NCBI RefSeq assembly: GCF_910592395.1
Contig: NC_088313.1
Coordinates: 9,674,501-9,738,500 of the forward strand
DNA: 64,000 nucleotides
Direction: 5' to 3'
From: Lineus longissimus
Lineage: Eukaryota > Nemertea > Pilidiophora > Heteronemertea > Lineidae
The notes under the pieces are model-generated. The model was not told the origin of the DNA and searched no databases. It saw only the letters and a program-made list of their open reading frames with translations. Position 1 is the first letter of the stretch. The number at the start of each line of letters is the position of its first letter. Below are positions 58,688-64,000 of this stretch, one piece after another. A program made the translations under genes and the position numbers.

Positions 58688-60388
58688 AGGAACCTGTTTC
58701 ATAAAGCCTAATAAAGTGCCTTTGGCCCTAATGCTAGGATAAAGTCACTCCTTAAAGGAAGAACGCGTTTCATAAACTTGCCTTTAAAATATCTAGGTTA
58801 ATGTTACCATTAAGAGTGTTTCAGGTAGTGGTTTTATCCTGTCTTTATTTTATTCGGTTCCTTTAAACCTGAAGGTAGTCTAGAGTTCCTTTAGTCGCGA
58901 GGACTTCGTCCAGGGTAAGCGTGGAATCATGTTGCGCTTGATTCAGGAACGGAATAGGCGAAATCTTCGACGAGAACGGGTATTCAGGGATCGATTCAAT
59001 CCGCTAGATTCCATGAGAGATGATTTATTCATCAAGAGATATCGTTTCCCGAAGAACATAATGTTTCGATTTTTGGCGTCAGCTGTCGGAGGAGTTGGAG
59101 CATCCTACTCAGAGAAATGACGCCCTCCCAGTATCATTGCAAGTGTGTATAGCATTACGATATTTCGCTACTTGGCATGAACAATCTAGTATCGGTGATA
59201 TTCACCATGTGAGCATTGCGACAACATCGAGGTGTATTGGCGCTGTGTCATCAGCGTTTGCTGCACGCATTGACCAACACGTTCGCTTCGAGAGGGACCT
59301 CCAGAAGGTCAAAACCAAATTTTTTGATAGCACGGGTTTTCCAAGAGTAATTGGATCGATCGATGGGACCCATTGTCGTATACGCAAGCCTCACATCAAC
59401 GAAAACGTGTATATCAATCGGAATGGATACCACAGCATTAATGCCATGCTAGTTTGTGATTGGGATATGATCATAAATAACTGTGTGGCACGTTTTCCAG
59501 GAGGGTCTCATGACGCTATCGTTCTCCACAGTCCCGCCCTTGGCCAGGCATTTGAAAACAATCCACCGAATGGTTGGATGTTAGGAGACTCGGAGTATCC
59601 TTGCAAGAGGTGGCTTCTGACACCTCTTGCCAATGCCCAAACCAGACAGGAAAGGACATTCCAGGATGCAAATATGATGCAAATAAGAGCCAGTTGCATC
59701 ATAGAACGTTGCAACGGTCTCCTAAAGCAACGATTCAGATGCCTCCGCAAGGAGATTCAATACACACCACAAAAGGCAAGCATTATTATTCAGTCCTGCT
59801 GCCTGCTCCACAACATTGCTGTCCGGGATAGATTGCCCTTAGTGGAGGATTCAGATGACGATGACGATGATGACGAGGACTCTTGATGATGACGCAGGGA
59901 TGATGATTTTCCTCCTCGAGACATGGATGTGAACGGCAATCAAATTCGCCAGCTTGTAATTGAGTTCTGAGTAGAACTCCACTAAAACATCAAATTCAGT
60001 ATCAGTTCAATTGCCGGCGATATCGCTGTCTCTTGGCCATGTTCCTGGCACAGAATTAATGCATGGAAAGGAAGTTTCTTATGTCGAAAGGGCATTCATA
60101 TAGTGTATAGGAACCAAAGACACTGAAATTGACACATTTTGCCACGGCCCGATTATGTATTACGAATCTCAACACAATAAATCACTCTGCGTTCGAGTTT
60201 TTTTTTTTCACTAATGAGGTACACCATACAATCATTTATTAATGGCAGGCCTGTTAAATTTAATGTAATGGCAGAGTAAAAAACGAGTTATGAAACGCTT
60301 TTAATACGCAGCTTTGAATAGACGTTATATCCTTCCTTTATGGTACCTTGAAGGAAGTCTGTTAAAAAGTTTTATGAAACAGGTCCCA
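58688..60388 (+). mobile_element. PIF/Harbinger DNA transposon
   Basis: Terminal inverted repeats GG(A/G)ACCTGTTTCATAAA lie at 58689 and 60386, with sub-terminal CGTTTCATAA inverted pairs inside. The flanks share CAG/CCA at the insertion site, compatible with a 3-base duplication. It encodes one DDE transposase and no Myb-like partner gene that I can see. AATAAA at 60176-60181 could serve as its polyadenylation signal. Confidence 0.7.
58929..59886 (+). pseudogene. Harbinger (HARBI1-like) transposase, one frameshift
   Basis: The frame from 58929 has RVFRDRFNPLDSM and IKRYRFPKNIMF, the usual start of the family, then shifts by one base near 59075-59090. The second frame (59095-59886) begins with HPTQRNDALPVSLQVCIALR and carries the DDE core: GSIDGTHCRI (Asp), GDSEYPCKRW (Asp) and IERCNGLLKQRFRCL (Glu), ending in an Asp-rich tail. 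Apart from the single indel it appears intact at about 320 residues. Confidence 0.85.
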
Positions 60389-63066
60389 GGACTGGTCAAA
60401 TGCGGTATCTGGAGCCGGGTGTGGCATCGAGTGAAAGGAGACAAATTCCAAGTAAAGCATTCAGAATTTGGATTGTGGCATAGCCCTGACCCAGGTCCTT
60501 CAACACAATCAACAATCTTTGTGAGTTTTTCCTTCTTTTGTTTTTTTTTGTTGAAGGTTGTTGAAGTTCTCAAACAGTTTGGGCTGGAGGATATGTGCAG
60601 GGACCACTCCCCACCCGTGCAGAGAAAAACAGCAAGAAATTAGGAGACTTCCAATCAGGGTACACGTTGCAGAGAGTGATGGACAATTTCGATGTGACGG
60701 GCCGCCGTAACAGAGCAGTTTGGGGCTTGATTTGCACATGACATTGCACATGACAAGAAAAACACTTTTTTATTTCCGGAAAAAGTCCACCAAAAATCAC
60801 TAGTGTTGCAGTACAGCAAGAACTAAGACTTTCTGGGGTGTTTTCATGTTGATTTCTTGGCTTGGTTTCGAGCTATCATGCCTTTCTGCAAAAATATCAG
60901 CATGCAATAGATACCTTTTCTATTGATCCAAACGCCCACCACTTCAACATGCACTGTGCCATGTTATACATTTAGGGCCCTGGGTTAACAAGCAAAGACA
61001 AGTTAATAATGATAGGTCATTGGGAGCAGCTAGCCTCAAGTTTTTTGCTCCCTTCATAATTGACGCATAGCCTAGCCGTTTCGTTTTGCACCTTTGTGGG
61101 GGAGGCCTGCGTGTCTAAATGAGCTAATGAATTATACAAGGACTGGTCTGACCTCACAATGTCTAGTGTTGATTCAAATAACTCAGTTTGAGAGAGAATG
61201 AAGTATTTCTATTGGAAATCTTAGAGGCTTTTTGACATTTTCCTTTTTACTACCGTGTATGAGCCTTGGTAGTCTACAGTAAACTAGGGCAGAAATCTAG
61301 AGCATGATTTTTTTTTCGTACGGCGATAAGTACTTACACGCTGTGCATTGCATTGTTGGGTCAACCTCTCTCCTCAGCCATCATCAGCCTCACTAGGTGC
61401 GACCCTCGAAGCCAACGGGCTTGTTCCTTTTAGTATTCCAATTGTTCAAACCTCACTCAATGACGGAGGGACATAATTTTCTCATTCATGGGCATTACTT
61501 TTTTGGGGTTTTTGACACTGTGATGTAACTGACATGTCACTTATACACTCATACGGTTGTTGAATAGATGTGTTTTGGCAAGAATTATAAAGAATTTTCT
61601 TTGTTAAATCTTGCTTGTGGTGTTTAATTATGTGGAAATAACTGAGTGACCAACTCCATAACCTTCCTTGGGTCGAGGGTGGCCGTGTTGTGAGCTTACA
61701 GTGCAGTGGGGTAGTGTCGGAAGTCCCCGCAAATATGAATTATTCAAAATTGATATTCAACCAGAAAAAGTCTGTTATTTCAGAACCAGTGTAAGATATT
61801 AACATGATAACACTTCAGGCAGTCTCATGTTTTGCTGTACTACAACACCATTGCTTTTTTCGTGGATTTCTTCAAGAAATAAAAAAGTTTTTTTTTTAGC
61901 TTTTGTAAATTGATGATTGCATAATGAAAGCAATAATGCATTTCATTGCGATCATAATGATCATACAGACAACAACATTTGCGACAACCTTGTGCAAATC
62001 GCATTGAAAATGATTGAATAGTTTAGGAGATATCAAAGTTGTAGGCATTGATATTAATTTGAGCTAGACTGTACATATACATTTTGTACACGTTCATCAC
62101 CTTAGAAATGTAAATAAACCTTCTTCGCATGGAAAATTAATTGTTGAGCATAGGTCTCACTAGCCAGTGGATACAAGTTCTCCACTTTGTCCCCCTACCC
62201 CCCCCCCCCCCAAAAAACACCTTCGTTCTTCAGACGTTGCCATGGATATGATCGAGTTGGTCCATCGTGTTGAAAATAGTATTTACTATAACGCCATGGT
62301 TTCCATGTACAGAGATGCTTTGGCGATTTTATGAAGCCGTATTGTGTGAGCTTAGGACTGGTTCACTACCCTAATTTGGCGGACATAAGGTAACGTCCAA
62401 GCCGCTGGGCGTGATTTGGCCCAGTTCAACGTGTGCTGACAACGACAATGACCTGCGGAGTAAAACATCCTACAACCTCCCGAGAGCTAAATGTTCTTTT
62501 GGAACAAACTATATCTATAAAAGTCAACCTACCGAAATATGTTTCCGTCAATTGCCCCAAGTTATCTTATCGTTTGTTGAGTAGAAAAATGCTGTCCTGT
62601 GATATTTTCCAATCTGTACAGCAAGTTAGATGTGTCTCCCTACCAAACATAGGCCAATATTCCGTTTTCTAACAGTATTAAAGATTAGTTTCGACTATCC
62701 ATTTATCGTTCTAATAATACCAGATAATACTTAGCTTTGGAAATAGAGCATCGATTGTAAATAGTAGTAGGCCTTTACATGCATAAAAAGTGGGTGTCTA
62801 TTCATACTACTGCCGTTCAGGAAATTCCATAGAGTTCAACAGGTTTAAATATCAGCACACTACAGGAGGCGCCTTTCGTTGCTAAGTTGGGTATAACCAC
62901 ATGGCTAACTAGAATTAAGGACCCTGACTACAATGTGTAAGTGACCTGGGCTGCTGATACGTCACTTTATTAAGACTGCGACAAGAATGTCGACCTTCGA
63001 TGTCAGACCACTATTGAATATTCAGAATGTAGGTAAAAAAGGTACAGGTAAAAAAGGTACAGGTAA
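60389..63066. other. Intergenic, no supported gene
   Basis: Short frames only. Features seen are a poly-C run at 62199-62212 and two AAAAAAGGTACAGGTA repeats just before 63067. Confidence 0.45.
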
Positions 63067-64000
63067 ATGAAACGGCCAGGGGCCATTGTGCTCACCGTAT
63101 ACATCTTTTAGTAGGCAGGATCATGCTTAATTTAGAGGTGAATATGGTGAACACAATCAGGCATGAAGACTTTTTTAGATGTGTATTGATGTCAAGTAGT
63201 AAGACAGGGCAGTATATATAAGTTTATGATCCAACCAATAATTGTCTATGACATCAACAAGATCAATATCGTGTGATTGCTAAGAGTCCCTGCAATAAAA
63301 AATTCATCGAAAAAAAGTCATTAATAAGCGAGATATTGCACGTCCTACTTTTTCAGTTTTGACCCCCTGGTGGCCAAATCAAGAATCAGATCAGGCCAAA
63401 ATTCGGTGTCAGAGATTATCTGATGTAGGGGGTTACATGTACCAACTTTCAAGTTCATAGCTTCAGCAGTTAAGAAACGTGCCATAGTTACACTCTAATG
63501 GCCAATTTACGCCATTTGACCTCTGTGACCTAGAAAAGGAGGTCAAATCCAAAAATCGTAGGACATGTTGTGTATCCTTGCTAGAAGTCCCTGCCATAAA
63601 AATTTTATCGAAAACAATTCACTCAAATGAGCAAGATATTGCACTTCTTCCTTTTTCCATTACGGCCCCCTGGTGGCCGAATAAAGAATCAGATCAGGCC
63701 AAAATTCGGCATCAAAGGTTATCTGATGTAGGGGGTTATATGCACCAAGTTTCAAGTTCATAGCTTTACTGGTTAAGAAACGTGCCATAGTTTACACTCT
63801 AACGGCCAATTTACGCCATCTGACCTCTGTGACCTTGAAAAGTAGGTCAAATTGAAAACTCGTAAGACATGTGATGTATTCTTCCTAAGAGTACCTTCCA
63901 TAAAATTTTTATCGAAAACAAGTCACTTATAAGCGAGATATCACACTTTTTAGATATCCACTTTTGGCCCCCTGGTGGCAAAGTTGAGAATCAGATCAAA
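63067..64000 (-). repeat. Inverted copy of the 302-bp tandem repeat element (cut by window edge)
   Basis: Reverse complement of the 9380-10790 layout: it begins GAAACGGCCAGGGGCCATTG, runs through the single-copy segment, then enters 302-base units with CCTGGTGGCC and GTTAAGAAACGTGCCATAG. More units probably follow past the window edge. Confidence 0.85.

Noticed and set aside
1-64000. CRISPR arrays, bacterial operons or integrated phage
   Set aside because: Tandem repeats here lack spacer organisation, and the gene structures are intron-bearing and eukaryotic.

Overview
This is eukaryotic, very probably marine-invertebrate nuclear DNA. The evidence is AT-rich sequence with many ACATGTA-type motifs, small exons with GT/AG introns, and a dense mixture of DNA transposons, LINEs, a DIRS-type element, satellites and palindromic repeats. 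There are no bacterial operons, rRNA genes or CRISPR arrays. The phylum cannot be fixed from sequence alone; lancelet, hemichordate, brachiopod or mollusc would all fit.

Layout. 1-4.5 kb: sparse, with one uncharacterised 158-aa gene (minus) and a foldback repeat. 4.8-6.8 kb: exons of a plus-strand gene ending in a chromodomain. 7.2-11.7 kb: a six-exon minus-strand gene encoding a degenerate kinase-like protein; a tandem 302-bp repeat element sits in its second intron, and an inverted copy of that element lies at 63.07-64.0 kb. 12.5-14.5 kb: two satellite arrays. 14.98-15.21 kb: a TTAA-flanked piggyBac-like MITE. 16.0-23.0 kb: a KDZ (Kyakuja-Dileera-Zisupton) transposase gene on the minus strand that I could rebuild from at least 12 exons, with matching intron phases at every junction except one. 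24.5-26.1 kb: a 93-bp perfect inverted repeat. 26.12-32.06 kb: a roughly 5.9-kb TA-flanked element with 1.15-1.36-kb inverted repeats built from ATTCGATTT/AAATCGAAT motifs, carrying a Helitron-type N-terminal zinc-finger coding region. 32.94-33.99 kb: a second TA-flanked palindromic element.

35.03-43.69 kb: a nearly complete minus-strand DIRS-order retroelement of PAT/Ngaro type. It has split direct repeats (A1-ORFs-B1-A2-B2), a spliced gag, RT-RNase H and a tyrosine recombinase, and carries one frameshift and one in-frame stop. 43.86-45.4 kb: a decayed L1/Tx1-like LINE 3' part. 47.09-47.78 kb: a TA-flanked MITE. 47.84-51.85 kb: a nearly intact endonuclease-RT-RNase H LINE with a perfect 12-bp target-site duplication and one in-frame stop. 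52.0-53.7 kb: foldback and tRNA-like repeats. 54.1-55.15 kb: an intronless uncharacterised 350-aa gene. 58.69-60.39 kb: a PIF/Harbinger transposon with one frameshift.

Host-like genes (158-aa, chromodomain, kinase-like, 350-aa) are few and do not form an obvious pathway. The window is mainly a record of nested and adjacent mobile elements. The least familiar objects are the long-inverted-repeat elements at 26-34 kb and the intron-rich KDZ gene.
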